Shown one piece after another: positions 46,381 to 56,634 of a stretch of 64,000 bases of DNA. Below the pieces are notes generated by a model. That model saw only the letters and a list, made by a program, of their open reading frames with translations. It was not told the origin of the DNA and did not search any database. The stretch comes from Bacillota bacterium (GTDB taxonomy: Bacteria > Bacillota > SHA-98 > UBA4971), in the NCBI GenBank assembly GCA_012516125.1, contig JAAYXB010000033.1, forward strand, positions 1-64,000, written 5' to 3'. Each line of letters begins with the position of its first letter. Position 1 is the first letter of the stretch. Position numbers and translations under genes: made by a program.

Positions 46381-46622
46381 AATGGGACACCTTCCTCTAC
46401 AGCTTGCCCTCTAATTCTGGCTTTGTGCTGGAGCATATTGAAAATAGCCAACCCGGCGCAGTAGAGGGCAACGTCTTCCCGCCTGATGAACCAGCGGTCA
46501 ATTCCATCCGGGCCTCGTCTCTTGATACCTGGCAGTTTCTTATCCCGAAGGAGATTGGCGACCGCAATGGGCGATATTCCGAGGATTTCAGCCGTTTCAT
46601 TGGTAGTAAGTAGCTCGTTCAC
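46377..46622 (-). CDS. excisionase / MerR-type HTH protein
   Basis: 'LLTTNETAEILGISPIAVANLLRDKKLPGIKRRGPDGIDRWFIRREDV'. Confidence 0.7.
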   Translation of the reverse strand: MNELLTTNETAEILGISPIAVANLLRDKKLPGIKRRGPDGIDRWFIRREDVALYCAGLAIFNMLQHKARIRGQAVEEGVPL

Positions 46623-46901
46623 CAGATTTCACCTCCTATGTTATTATTATAGGATGTATGCTAGCAACTTAAAAGATGGCTTCCAAAAAATCTCACGAGT
46701 TTCGACACGCCCAGCTTAGGCAATAGCTACTCTTACCGGCTGAACATTTAATGAATTACTCGTTTGCGGAACCCTCCCCCAAGTACCTCGTGAACATTTT
46801 CTATGGCTACGAAAGCGCTATCGTCAATTTCTCGGATAATAGATTTTAGTTTAGCCAATTCTAGGCGAGAAACAATGCAATAAAGAATCTCTTATCTTAG
46901 G

Positions 46902-48329
46902 CTACTCCAGCAGAGCTATCAGGTGCTCTTTATCTTCCTGGTAGGTCAGGATAAATAAGATATCTCCCTCCTGGATCTCCGTGTCACCCCTGGGAGGTAC
47001 TATATCGTCATGTCTTACAATGGCAGTAACCAGCGTGGTCTTTGGTAGAGGGATATGCTCCAAACGCTTACCGATCAAAGAAGACCCTTTTTCCACTTCA
47101 AACTCCAACAACTCGCATTTGGTATTTTCCGTGGAGATTAACTCCAGGGAATGGGGAGAAGTCTTTTTGGTTCCAGCAAATAACTTGAGCTTGTGGGCTA
47201 AAATGTCGAGGGATGACCCCTGGATTAAGGCTGTTAGTAAAACGATGAAGAACACGACGTTAAAAAAATAGTTGCTGTGGTCGACTCCTGCAACGTAGGG
47301 GTAAGTGGCCAGTACAATGGGGACTGCGCCCCTTATACCTCCCCAACAGAGGAATAATTTTTCCTTGAGGTTGTAATCCCAGAACAGTGTCGTTAAAAAG
47401 ACCGCTGTCGGCCGTGCCACTAGCATTAGCAGCAGAGCAATAAACACCCCCTCCTTGATAAAGGCGGGAAGTTGCGAAGGAAAGACCAGCAGCCCCAGCA
47501 TTAGAAAGATAATGATGTTGCAGAAAGTGGAGGTGCCTTCTAGGAAGCGGGCTATTCCCTGCTTGTAGACGAACTTGCTGTTCCCCAGCAAATAACCAGC
47601 TATGAATACAGCGAGGAAGCCGTTGGCTTTGATTATCTCCGCTACTCCGAAGCTCAAATAGCAGAAACCGAGACTCAAAACATAGTAAAAACCACCCGAT
47701 TCAAGGCGGGCCCGGTTAAAGAGATAGGGTCCAAGCTTACCGAACAAGTACCCCACACCAATTCCGGCCACAATCTGCCACATTAAGTGAGCGATAAAGG
47801 GAAAAAGGTTGAAATTTGTATTCTTCATATAGTCGAGCAGAGCTATGGTCAGGATAATGGCCATTGGATCGTTGGAGGCAGATTCGGCTTTCAGGGTGGT
47901 GGCCAGTTTGGGCTGAATGCTCTTATTGCGAAAAATAGAAAAAACTGCTGCAGCATCGGTGGAAGAAACGATGGCCCCTACCAGTAGGGAGGCCTCGAGG
48001 CTGAGCCCAACGATGTAGTGGGTGGCCAGTCCTAGAGTTACGGCGGTAATAAAGACACCTACCGTCGCCAAGGTAAAAGCTGGTTTGAAGGACGACTGTA
48101 ATTCCTCTCTTTTGGTATTAAAGCCACCTTCAAAAAGGATAATAATGAGGGCTACATTGGCTATCCGCTGGGCTAGTAAAGGGTCATCAAAATATACTAG
48201 GTTAAGGCCATCGCTCCCGAAAAGCATTCCCAAGCCCAAAAAAATCACTAAACCGGGAACGCCGAATCGAGAGATCAGTTTGGTCGAAAAAGTGGCCAGA
48301 AGTAACAAAATAGATAATAACAGGATCAA
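46902..48329 (-). CDS. K+/H+ antiporter, CPA1 type with C-terminal TrkA-C domain (NhaP2/CvrA-like)
   Basis: 'SKLISRFGVPGLVIFLGLGMLFGSDGL', 'GAIVSSTDAAAVFSIFRNKS', 'CWGGIRGAVPIVLATYP', TrkA-C-like C-terminus. Confidence 0.9.
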   Translation of the reverse strand: MILLLSILLLLATFSTKLISRFGVPGLVIFLGLGMLFGSDGLNLVYFDDPLLAQRIANVALIIILFEGGFNTKREELQSSFKPAFTLATVGVFITAVTLGLATHYIVGLSLEASLLVGAIVSSTDAAAVFSIFRNKSIQPKLATTLKAESASNDPMAIILTIALLDYMKNTNFNLFPFIAHLMWQIVAGIGVGYLFGKLGPYLFNRARLESGGFYYVLSLGFCYLSFGVAEIIKANGFLAVFIAGYLLGNSKFVYKQGIARFLEGTSTFCNIIIFLMLGLLVFPSQLPAFIKEGVFIALLLMLVARPTAVFLTTLFWDYNLKEKLFLCWGGIRGAVPIVLATYPYVAGVDHSNYFFNVVFFIVLLTALIQGSSLDILAHKLKLFAGTKKTSPHSLELISTENTKCELLEFEVEKGSSLIGKRLEHIPLPKTTLVTAIVRHDDIVPPRGDTEIQEGDILFILTYQEDKEHLIALLE

Positions 48330-48448
48330 CTATCTTTCCTCCCTTTCCATAAAAACCAAACTAAAACACCTAGTGTTCCAAAATACGTCTCCACACCCTT
48401 CTAATAGGGAAGAGCAGCTACACCTTTGTCAAAACGATAAACCAGCAA

Positions 48449-48955
48449 CTACTTAGCTTCTTTATCGATATAAATTGGTATTTTCAATGTGTCTAGCGCC
48501 TTGATAAAGTGAGGGTCGATAATGTTGTTAAGTTTCAAAACCTGTTTGGCATACCATTCATAATTCATTCTGAAATGCTCATTCATAAAGTACGGGTTGA
48601 TAATGTCAACCAACGTATCTCCTGATTGAATGGTTATCTCCCGTACCTCTTTTAGCTCCCATACATCATTAGGTCGCTCTGAGATGTTGATACCTTCAGG
48701 TATGACTACTTCTTTAGGGAAATATTCTTCGGGTGGTATTACCTTATATCCGTCCTTAACGATATACCAAACACCGGTAGTTTTGTTAGTATACCGTCCA
48801 GTTTGTTCATCATAAATGTATCCTTCAACTACTTCCTGAACCTGATTATTCTTTGCTGGCTGTGTTACCTCTTGAGGTTTTGAGAAAATTAAATATCCGC
48901 CAACAGCGACAGCAGCTATTGCCACCGGTATAACAATCTTATACCAACTTTTCAT
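48449..48955 (-). CDS. membrane-anchored protein with possible LysM-like domain
   Basis: N-terminal TM then 'ITIQSGDTLVDIINPYF...LKLNNIIDPHFIKALDTLKIP'. Confidence 0.5.
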   Translation of the reverse strand: MKSWYKIVIPVAIAAVAVGGYLIFSKPQEVTQPAKNNQVQEVVEGYIYDEQTGRYTNKTTGVWYIVKDGYKVIPPEEYFPKEVVIPEGINISERPNDVWELKEVREITIQSGDTLVDIINPYFMNEHFRMNYEWYAKQVLKLNNIIDPHFIKALDTLKIPIYIDKEAK

Positions 48956-49169
48956 CACCGATTTCCTCCTTTGCAATCTCGCCGCTCGGGAGCAGTTCAA
49001 CCTCTCTAAGGTACTTTATCGCAGCCCACCGGACAAGGGCTGCTAGACTACGGTCGGTCATCAACGCTGCCTTCTTAACGGCTTCGTATTCGTCTTCGGT
49101 AAAGGTAACACTTACCAATTTAGTACGTGGTTCCGCTTTCCGAGGAGCCATGCAACCCACCTCAATCAA
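48939..49169 (-). CDS. ribbon-helix-helix-like protein
   Basis: 'KLVSVTFTEDEYEAVKKAALMTDRSLAALVRWAAIKYL'. Confidence 0.65.
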   Translation of the reverse strand: MIEVGCMAPRKAEPRTKLVSVTFTEDEYEAVKKAALMTDRSLAALVRWAAIKYLREVELLPSGEIAKEEIGDEKLV

Positions 49170-49573
49170 CTTGATGTATTCTGATAGAAATTATATCAAA
49201 GCCTATCACGAAAGTCAACTACGGAAAGTAAATCGAGGTGGGTTAGGCTGCCTAGAGATAAAGCTGATACTTTAATGTACCAGAATTCTTCCAACGGTTG
49301 TAGTGACAGACGTAATCGCTGCCGTAAGTAGCCATCGCTTTCTCTGTAGTCCATTTGGTAGAAGGGTTAACGAATCCCATCCGGCAGCGAGAAAGTTCTC
49401 TATCATAGAGAGGGCAGGACTTGCAGGTACGCACTTTCGTCATGGTATCACCTCCAAAGAAAGGTGGTAATTGGCACCGGAGTATAAAAGTATTGACGAA
49501 GGAAGTTCCGTAGGGCATAGAGTCGTATAATTGGTTTGCAAGAGAGAAAAACCAGAAGGCGCCACGCTTTTCT

Positions 49574-49927
49574 TCACGCAGCGCCTTCCTTCTTGGCTTT
49601 TTCTTGTTCAGGTTCCGTCTCCTTTTTCTCCGCTTTGCGTTTGAGGTAGTATCGCTGGATTTCCTGCTCCACCTCGGCAATCTTTTTTGAGTACCAGTCA
49701 ACCCGTAACCTTTGCTCCAGCATCTTCAGTTCCGCCAACTCGTCGCCGTCCTCAAACTTCTCGCGGTAGGCTTCCTCTTGCTTGATGGCGTACTGGAGGT
49801 TAGCGCGGAAGGCATCTCTTTTCGACCGCAACGCCTGCAATTCCGGTGGAGTGTTGCCCGTTGGGATAACTAAAGGCTGCTTGGGTTCAACCGGCTCGCT
49901 CTTGGCTCTTGCTGCCACGGTAATCAC
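49574..49927 (-). CDS. hypothetical coiled-coil protein
   Basis: 117 aa, highly charged helical sequence. Confidence 0.45.
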   Translation of the reverse strand: MITVAARAKSEPVEPKQPLVIPTGNTPPELQALRSKRDAFRANLQYAIKQEEAYREKFEDGDELAELKMLEQRLRVDWYSKKIAEVEQEIQRYYLKRKAEKKETEPEQEKAKKEGAA

Positions 49928-50352
49928 CTCCCTTCGCTATGTAGGAGTTGCTTCAGCCGGTTAAGGACACTGCTTACGTCCTCTCCGGAGTGCAGAAGCC
50001 TGGCTGTGGATGCAGGAAAGGTCATAAACGAGAGAAGCTGGAGCCTCTTTTATGAGCATCTCCAGCTTCTTCGTAGCTACCACAGAGCAGGTGTTCGTGG
50101 GTAGCGTTTGTTGGTGTTCCAGACATCGGATGATGTCTCGCACTCTTTTGAGTGCTTCTCGTTTGTTCATAGTACCATCTCCCTCCTGCGTTGGAAACTT
50201 CTAACTTCTTATGGTAAAATTATAATGTACTTCCAAAGGACTTAAAAGAGGGCCACCAAAATTTTTGTCGGAAATTGTCGGCACAAAAATAAGAGGCCCT
50301 GGTGAGCCTCTCTTAACTGACAGGACTTCTTCGCATGAAAAGGTTTGCCGGC

Positions 50353-50748
50353 CTAATCAGCGATAACCGTACTTACTCGTTCCAATGCAGCGTTGACGAT
50401 GGTTCTCCATAAACGAAGCCGACTAGCTACATCGTTATAAAGCTCCAAGTTTGGGGGTTGTTCTCCCAGTATCCCCAATCCAACGTCTATGAGTTCCAAC
50501 TGAGCCTTCAGGTAATGAAGATAACGGTAAGTGTCTCCCAAGCGTTCTCCGCCGTCATTGCCCTTTTGGGCGGCAAACGCCATCGTTATGGCTTCCTCAT
50601 CCAATTGAAACTCGAACTCATCAATCTCATTAAGGAGGACAGAAAACATCATGGCTTCCTCTATTGGCCGTTCCGCCTCCCACGCTTTTCCCGAAATTCG
50701 GTGCTTCCTTTCCACAGGAGTGAGGGTATCTGCAATCTCAGCGGCCAT
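50353..50748 (-). CDS. hypothetical protein
   Basis: 131 aa ORF within the minus-strand gene set of element B. Confidence 0.5.
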   Translation of the reverse strand: MAAEIADTLTPVERKHRISGKAWEAERPIEEAMMFSVLLNEIDEFEFQLDEEAITMAFAAQKGNDGGERLGDTYRYLHYLKAQLELIDVGLGILGEQPPNLELYNDVASRLRLWRTIVNAALERVSTVIAD

Positions 50749-50945
50749 CCGGTATCACCTCCTTTCCAATTCCAATGGTACCAGGCGAGCGAGGAAAAGT
50801 AAGATAACAAGTAGGCCCAACGGTTTGGGCAGGTGCGGGTCTAAGTTGGGGGTATTCTCGCAAGTAGCGGGAGAGAAGGAAAATCGAAAGTAGGCCCAAA
50901 GGTAGCGCCAAGGTTTGGGCCAAATTTGGGCCTTCGGGAAACAGA

Positions 50946-51002
50946 AAAGTAGACCCATAGGCCCAAAGGTATATATATACCTTGGGCCTTTGGGTCTACT
51001 TT
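50946..51002. repeat. 57-bp near-perfect palindrome
   Basis: AAAGTAGACCCA-TA-GGCCCAAAGGTATATATATACCTTGGGCC-TT-TGGGTCTACTTT. Confidence 0.85.
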
Positions 51003-51194
51003 GTGCCTACTCAACTTGGGTTTGGACTTACGCAGTTTCGGTTGCCCGCGGTATCTTTCTCCTGCTTTCCGACCCAGCGGTAGATTTTGGGTTTCTGCCC
51101 TTTACCGCCTTCTTCCGTTATAGGCATGTTCTCTCTAGCCCCCTAACCCGGGTGGAGAAAGAGGCTCAATCGAGTCTATACTGGAGTAGGGGGG

Positions 51195-51515
51195 TTGATG
51201 AGGTTGCATCGGAACAGGTATTCGGAGGAGTTCAAGGAGCAAATCGTGCGGGAGTGTCAGCAGGTCGGCAACATAGCCGTAGTGGCTCGGCGTCATGAGA
51301 TCTCGGCGAAGACAGCTGCCAACTGGGTCAGGGCGGCCAAGGCGAGAGGGTCGGCAAGCCCCCTTCCGAAAGACAAGGATGCAAGGCTTAAGGAACTTGA
51401 AAGGCGTCTTAGGACCGTAAGCACAGAGAACGATAAGCTCAAGAGGCTTGTGGCGGAGAAGGAACTCGAGCTGGCAATCCTGAGGGAGTTGAGAACTCTT
51501 CCAAACCCTCGGTAG
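51195..51515 (+). CDS. IS3-family transposase OrfA
   Basis: 'RYSEEFKEQIVRECQQVGNIAVVARRHEISAKTAANWV' and leucine-zipper-like C-terminus. Confidence 0.9.
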   Translation: MMRLHRNRYSEEFKEQIVRECQQVGNIAVVARRHEISAKTAANWVRAAKARGSASPLPKDKDARLKELERRLRTVSTENDKLKRLVAEKELELAILRELRTLPNPR

Positions 51516-51574
51516 CCGACAAGGTCGCGATAGCAGACAAGTGGATCGGCGCGGGATACAGGGCAAGTTTAGTT

Positions 51575-52477
51575 TTGGGCTTTGTCGGCTTGGCGGTATC
51601 TACGTACTACGAGAACGTATCCCGCGGGGAGAAGACAGAGAATGGTGCCCAGGTTAAGGTTACAGGGAAGAGACCGGTGGGCAGGCCGGTTAGGGGGTAT
51701 TCGCTCACAGATACCGGTCGCAAGGTGTGTGACGCCCAGATCAAGGAGTGGCTATGCGGGCTTATCTGTGGGGACGGTTTTCCATATGGGTATCGTAAGC
51801 TTGCCGTCTGCCTGAGGGAAGATTACGGGCTTAAGATCAACCACAAGAAGGTTTACAGGCTCTGTAAGGAACTTCGCATCTTAAGGCCGCAGCGGATAGT
51901 GAAGCGAAACTATCCAAGACGCATAGCGAGGAAGGACACGGTATCCGGCCCTAACCAGCTTTGGGAGATGGACGTCAAGTATGGTTACATTGCAGGAACG
52001 GACAGCTTCTTTTTTCAGTTATCGCTCCTGGACGTGTTTGACAGGTGTGTAATCGACTATCACCTGGGGACGAGCTGTACAGCGTCCGACGCGGCAAGGG
52101 TGCTCAAGAATGGTCTTCGCAAGCGTGGGCTACGTGACGGTTTGGTCCTGCCGAAGTTAAGGACAGACAACGGACCTCAATTCATCGCCAGGCAATTCGA
52201 AGAGGTGTGCAGGGCACTCGGCATAACGCATGAGAGGATACCGGTCAAGACGCCGAACATGATCGCGCACATAGAAGCGTTTCATTCGATTCTGGAAGAC
52301 GAGTGTTACACAAGACACGAGTTTGGCAGCTTTGGGGAAGCGTATGCTATCGTAGCTGAATACATACGGTACTATAACCACCGCCGCAGGCACGGAGCGA
52401 TATGGTTCATGTCGCCGGAGGCGTTCCATGAAGCATTCATTCGCAATACTGTGCCTGCCAGAGTATGTGTCGCATAA
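51575..52477 (+). CDS. IS3-family transposase OrfB (rve integrase core)
   Basis: 'QLWEMDVKYGYIAGTDSFFFQLSLLDVFDRCVIDYHLG', 'LRTDNGPQFIARQFEEVCR' DDE motifs. Confidence 0.93.
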   Translation: MGFVGLAVSTYYENVSRGEKTENGAQVKVTGKRPVGRPVRGYSLTDTGRKVCDAQIKEWLCGLICGDGFPYGYRKLAVCLREDYGLKINHKKVYRLCKELRILRPQRIVKRNYPRRIARKDTVSGPNQLWEMDVKYGYIAGTDSFFFQLSLLDVFDRCVIDYHLGTSCTASDAARVLKNGLRKRGLRDGLVLPKLRTDNGPQFIARQFEEVCRALGITHERIPVKTPNMIAHIEAFHSILEDECYTRHEFGSFGEAYAIVAEYIRYYNHRRRHGAIWFMSPEAFHEAFIRNTVPARVCVA

Positions 52478-52503
52478 ACTCCGGAATTAGGGGGCCAGGG
52501 GGT

Positions 52504-54483
52504 GTTCCTGTCCTGAAGCTCTCGGATGTAGCGCCGTACGGTTTCCTCGCTTACTCCCAGTTCCTGGACTATGTCTTTGAAGGCTATCCCGTTCTCGCCG
52601 CTCTGTTTAATGAGTTCCAGCACCTTGCCACGAGTAGAGGTGTCCTCAACCCTTACAACAAACCCTGTGGTAGTCATTTTGAAGGTTTCCGGGTTGACGT
52701 AAACCTCGATGGCTCTGTCCGTGACCCTCCCACGAGAATCAGTCAGTGGTGGAATGTCTCTACCGTCAAGCCGTAGGTAAAGAATGCGGTCGCCGGTGGC
52801 TTCGTTGGTTTTGTCCGTTTTTTCCAGGAAGATGCCCACGTCAGCTTCCCCGCTGCTCCGGCTGGAACCCCGGAAGGCGTCCCAACCGGTGTCCACGCCC
52901 TGGCGCTTGCCGAAATGGTGGACAACCAATACCGCCGCGTCAGGGAACCGCAGGACAAGCTCGTGCAGGCGGTCCCACACCTCGCCCATTTCCCAAGCCC
53001 GGTCCTCAACCTTGCTGTGAATCCTCTGGAGCGGGTCGAAAATAATCAGGTCGGGCTGGTAATCCTCGCAGACCTCAATCAATTTGTCCACCCAGTAGGG
53101 GTTATCAAGCTTCACGCCCTGGCGGTGCACCCAGCGGACGCTATCTGGAGGAATGTCGCTCAGCAGGCGCTTTATTCTTCTCGCGAAGGCGACGGGAGAG
53201 CCCTCCTCTTCGACGCAGAGAACCTTGCAAGGCTTGCGGACACTCCAGCCAGGGTATTCAAGGAAATCCTCTCCGCTGACCGCCGCCCGAATCAGGTTGA
53301 GGATGAAGAAGGTTTTCATGGCCTTTTGCGGCCCGCCGACCAAAACCTTATCGCCCCTGGCAATCAAACCATTGATGAGCCACGGTATTTCCTGTTCGGC
53401 CAGTTCCAGCATTTCTTTGTGGGTGGTAAAAAAGCTCCTAGTTTTCCGCCAGGGGATTAGCTCGGCCAGTTCCGCGTCGCTGTGGAGGCGGAGCCAGTCG
53501 CACACGTCTTTTCCGGCCTCGCCCCGCTTCCAGGGGAGCTTCACCACTACGCAGCGGTAGTCTCCCAGGACTTTAACGGCGTTAGCGACAAAGTTGTTCC
53601 ACGATGGGTCATCAGCTTGAGGGATGAGGTAGACCGTGTGGATGCCTTGAAATTCCCGCTCCCACTCGCGCCTGAAGGTAGCTCCGGGAACGCTCAAGAC
53701 CGGCACGTCAATCCCGCAGCTTTCCAGCGCCTGAATAGTCCGCAAGGCGTCACTTTCGCCCTCCACAATCACCGCTTGGTCGTGACCTTCCAAGGCGTCG
53801 AGATTCCAAAGAACGAATCGGGAGCCTTTGGCTCCGCCCTTGCGGCCGTCTCTAGCCCGGCCGCGAATACCGACAACCCGCCCGTTGACGATGAAGGGAA
53901 CAACGATGCACTCTTCCTGGCCGGGGACAAAACCTTCAGGAACGTAACCCCAGCGGTAGCGGGTTAAGAGCTCGTAGTTGATACCCCTTGCAGCCAGGTA
54001 TTCCTGCACGATTTCTAAATCCGGGGAGAGCCTTTTAGCGGCTTCGCTGGCGTACTCGTTGAAACCCTTCGGCGGGATGACAAAGGCGCTGCTGTAGTTG
54101 TCCACCTTTTCAAAAGCTGGCTTGTCTTCAAACCGCAGTTCAAAACGGTATTGGTCAAGGGTAAAGCTTGCCTCGTCTTTCGGCAGCCCGAGGATTTCCG
54201 TGAGGAAGCGAAAAGGGGAGAAGCTGCCGCAAACCGAGCAGTGGTAGACGCCGCTTTTAACGTTGACCGCAGCGGACGGCTTTTTGTCCCCGTGCTGGTG
54301 GTTTAGAGAGTTCAGGCAGCGGACGGAGATGAACCCGCTGCTGTCAGGCTGCCTTCCGACTATCTCCGGAAAGTGCGGCTCGTAAAACTCCCGGTAGGGT
54401 TCAGGGTGGGCCACCTTTGCGAAATGGATTGCCCAACCGTGGCTAGATGGTAGGTTGCTGTCCAGTAGCCTCGTTACGGTCAT
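52504..54483 (-). pseudogene. Toprim/AAA_25 (RepA-like) primase-helicase protein, C-terminus truncated by the IS3 insertion
   Basis: Zinc finger 'CLNSLNHQHGDKKPSAAVNVKSGVYHCSVCG', Toprim 'VIVEGESDALRTIQALE', Walker A-like 'VLVGGPQKAMKTFF'; reading frame continues on the far side of the IS (51011-51126). Confidence 0.8.
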
Positions 54484-54772
54484 TTTGACCAGCCTCCTTC
54501 TTCAATGTCTCTCGTTTGATGTAGTTAATGCGGTCGCCAAGCTCCCGCATCGCTCTAACGTAATCGAACAGGTTCACGGTCAGGTTCTTGTCACCCTCAA
54601 ACCTTGTCCGCAAGTCCCGCAGGGTGGAGAAGTCCGCTTCTGGGTAAAGGAACATTACTTTTTTCGCTCCAGGGAACGGAACTCTGATTTCCGGCTCATA
54701 ACCGTTCATCATTAAGTAAGCGGCGAAATGCAAATCCTTCGTGTAGAAAGGCTCTCGTTTCATAGCTGTCAA
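54443..54772 (-). CDS. hypothetical protein
   Basis: 109 aa ORF, overlaps the primase-helicase start. Confidence 0.5.
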   Translation of the reverse strand: MTAMKREPFYTKDLHFAAYLMMNGYEPEIRVPFPGAKKVMFLYPEADFSTLRDLRTRFEGDKNLTVNLFDYVRAMRELGDRINYIKRETLKKEAGQNDRNEATGQQPTI

Positions 54773-54981
54773 ACCCCCTTTTTAAGTTGGTTTTTCTTTC
54801 CACGTATAAAAATAGTTGACGAAAAAAGATCCGAGGTGCATAGAGGCTTATAAACGTTAATGCAGCGATATTTTTACGTGCTAACTCGCGATTTTAATTT
54901 CTTTCAAGTAAAGATAGCCGTTTGCTACTACTGACAAAGTTACCAGCGACCAGATTAACCAGAACATTGCTTGGCACCTCC

Positions 54982-55224
54982 TTATCCGGCATTCTCTAAC
55001 TGCCTCTTGATACGGCGCGGTACTAGCTCGTAGTGGTAGGTTGCTTCACTGCACTGCATTCCCAACGGGCAGTAGCAGAGAGCTTTCCACTCGTTGTCAC
55101 TAAAGGCGCAGATAAAGTCGTACCCGAAGTTTCCAAAACAGGTTCGAGACAGCCTTTCAGCCAGCTCGTCTTTCATTAGTTCGTCCCACTTAATCCAGAA
55201 AGCAATCGGTAGCATGACGTTCAT
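54982..55224 (-). CDS. hypothetical protein
   Basis: 80 aa ORF in the element B gene set. Confidence 0.45.
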   Translation of the reverse strand: MNVMLPIAFWIKWDELMKDELAERLSRTCFGNFGYDFICAFSDNEWKALCYCPLGMQCSEATYHYELVPRRIKRQLENAG

Positions 55225-55236
55225 CCCCCTTCGTGG

Positions 55237-56547
55237 TTACTCGTTAAAGATTTTCTGGTTAATCAGCTTGCTGAGTTCGTGAGAGGGCGGTAGCGTCCTG
55301 AATAAGCTGTTCCAGAAATCGCTATCGTCACGCTTTTCAACGTCCGGCTGAATGTTGTCTGGATATTGCCAGCGTGCCACGTTGTATAAAGTTTTCAGGT
55401 CACCGGAGAGGTAGCTTCTCTCAGACTTCTCCTTTTCCACGTTAGCCTGAACTCTTTTCACAAAGGTGTACCAGTTGCTAGCAAATTCCTGCCCTCGCTT
55501 GAAGAATTCCTCCATCTCCAATTGCGTGTACGTGATACCGTCACGCTTACGAGTAGGGGTAGAAATCTTATCAACGGTGGCATCGTCTAATGTGCCTGCG
55601 GTCACCAGCATGGAGAAAATATCGGTTAACTGTTTGGTAACCTTTTCCTTAGCTGTATCCGTGAGCCTGTCCCGGTAGCTGAGGGCATTCGGCAATTCCT
55701 TTAGCCACTGGCTTAACCGTCCCTGCAAATCCTTGGCCTGCAACGTTACTGCACGGTACATGCTCGGCGGGTAGGGTTCGTAACGTTCTTTATTGTCCTT
55801 GGAGAACCGTGTGAAGTCACTAGGAGCAAACGGCGGGCGTTTCAGCCCGTAGGTATCTTCGAGGAAGCGACCAATGCGCTGCAAGTCGTAGCTTCCTTCC
55901 TCAACCTCTCTCTGCAAAGCGGTAGCTCGCCGGAAGTTCTTCTGGACGACCTCCTCCTTAACGGAATCTAAAAGTCCCTGGAGGATTTCGTCATCGGAAC
56001 GCGCGAAGGATGTACCGTTGACAACAGATTTCGATACTTCGTAGTTGCGGAGGACTACCTCCACGTAGCTTTCAAAGGAACTTCTGTTACCCCTCAACGC
56101 TCTCCATTCTTTAGCAACCTTGTCAACCTTTTTGCGGAATATCTCGTCGGTTTCGTAACGCTTCCTTACTTCATCCCACATACCTGACCCCTCCTTTTGA
56201 GATTTTGAAGTAGTGGCCGTATTTACGGCTTTAGTGGTAAAATGTTGGGAGAGCAATCGCATCAGGTTATCAATGCGCTCTACCGTCCTGGCTTCGTCCA
56301 GGCTGCTCTTGACGTAATTGACGAAGGCATCTTCTTGCGGATACGGGTTCAGTTGTTCCAGTGCTCTCCGTTTGGCACGTTCCAGTTCGCTGTTTTCGTC
56401 TTTCTGTACTGGGATGAAGAATGAGTTACCAACCTGCTTACCGCTTGGACTGAAAAGCTGCACCTCACCGGTCTTGGTGTTGGTGCGTTTCAACAGCGGT
56501 CCGAACTCGCTGGTGATAAATTCTTCCTTCCAGTTGTCAATGGACAT
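55237..56547 (-). CDS. hypothetical protein (436 aa)
   Basis: Long ORF in the lower-GC element; no recognised domain. Confidence 0.6.
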   Translation of the reverse strand: MSIDNWKEEFITSEFGPLLKRTNTKTGEVQLFSPSGKQVGNSFFIPVQKDENSELERAKRRALEQLNPYPQEDAFVNYVKSSLDEARTVERIDNLMRLLSQHFTTKAVNTATTSKSQKEGSGMWDEVRKRYETDEIFRKKVDKVAKEWRALRGNRSSFESYVEVVLRNYEVSKSVVNGTSFARSDDEILQGLLDSVKEEVVQKNFRRATALQREVEEGSYDLQRIGRFLEDTYGLKRPPFAPSDFTRFSKDNKERYEPYPPSMYRAVTLQAKDLQGRLSQWLKELPNALSYRDRLTDTAKEKVTKQLTDIFSMLVTAGTLDDATVDKISTPTRKRDGITYTQLEMEEFFKRGQEFASNWYTFVKRVQANVEKEKSERSYLSGDLKTLYNVARWQYPDNIQPDVEKRDDSDFWNSLFRTLPPSHELSKLINQKIFNE

Positions 56548-56634
56548 CTGGCAGCACCTCCTTGAAAATTTCTAGTTAGGCTGCTTTGAGAGTGAGGATA
56601 AAGGGAAGTCCTTCCAGATTTGAGCGGTTCCTAA

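Larger units (their letters stand above)
51131..52502 (+). mobile_element. IS3-family insertion sequence
   Basis: orfA/orfB organisation, inverted ends CTCTCTAGCCCCCTAA / CCCCCTGGCCCCCTAA, 4-bp target duplication TGTT (51127-51130, 52503-52506). Confidence 0.85.
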
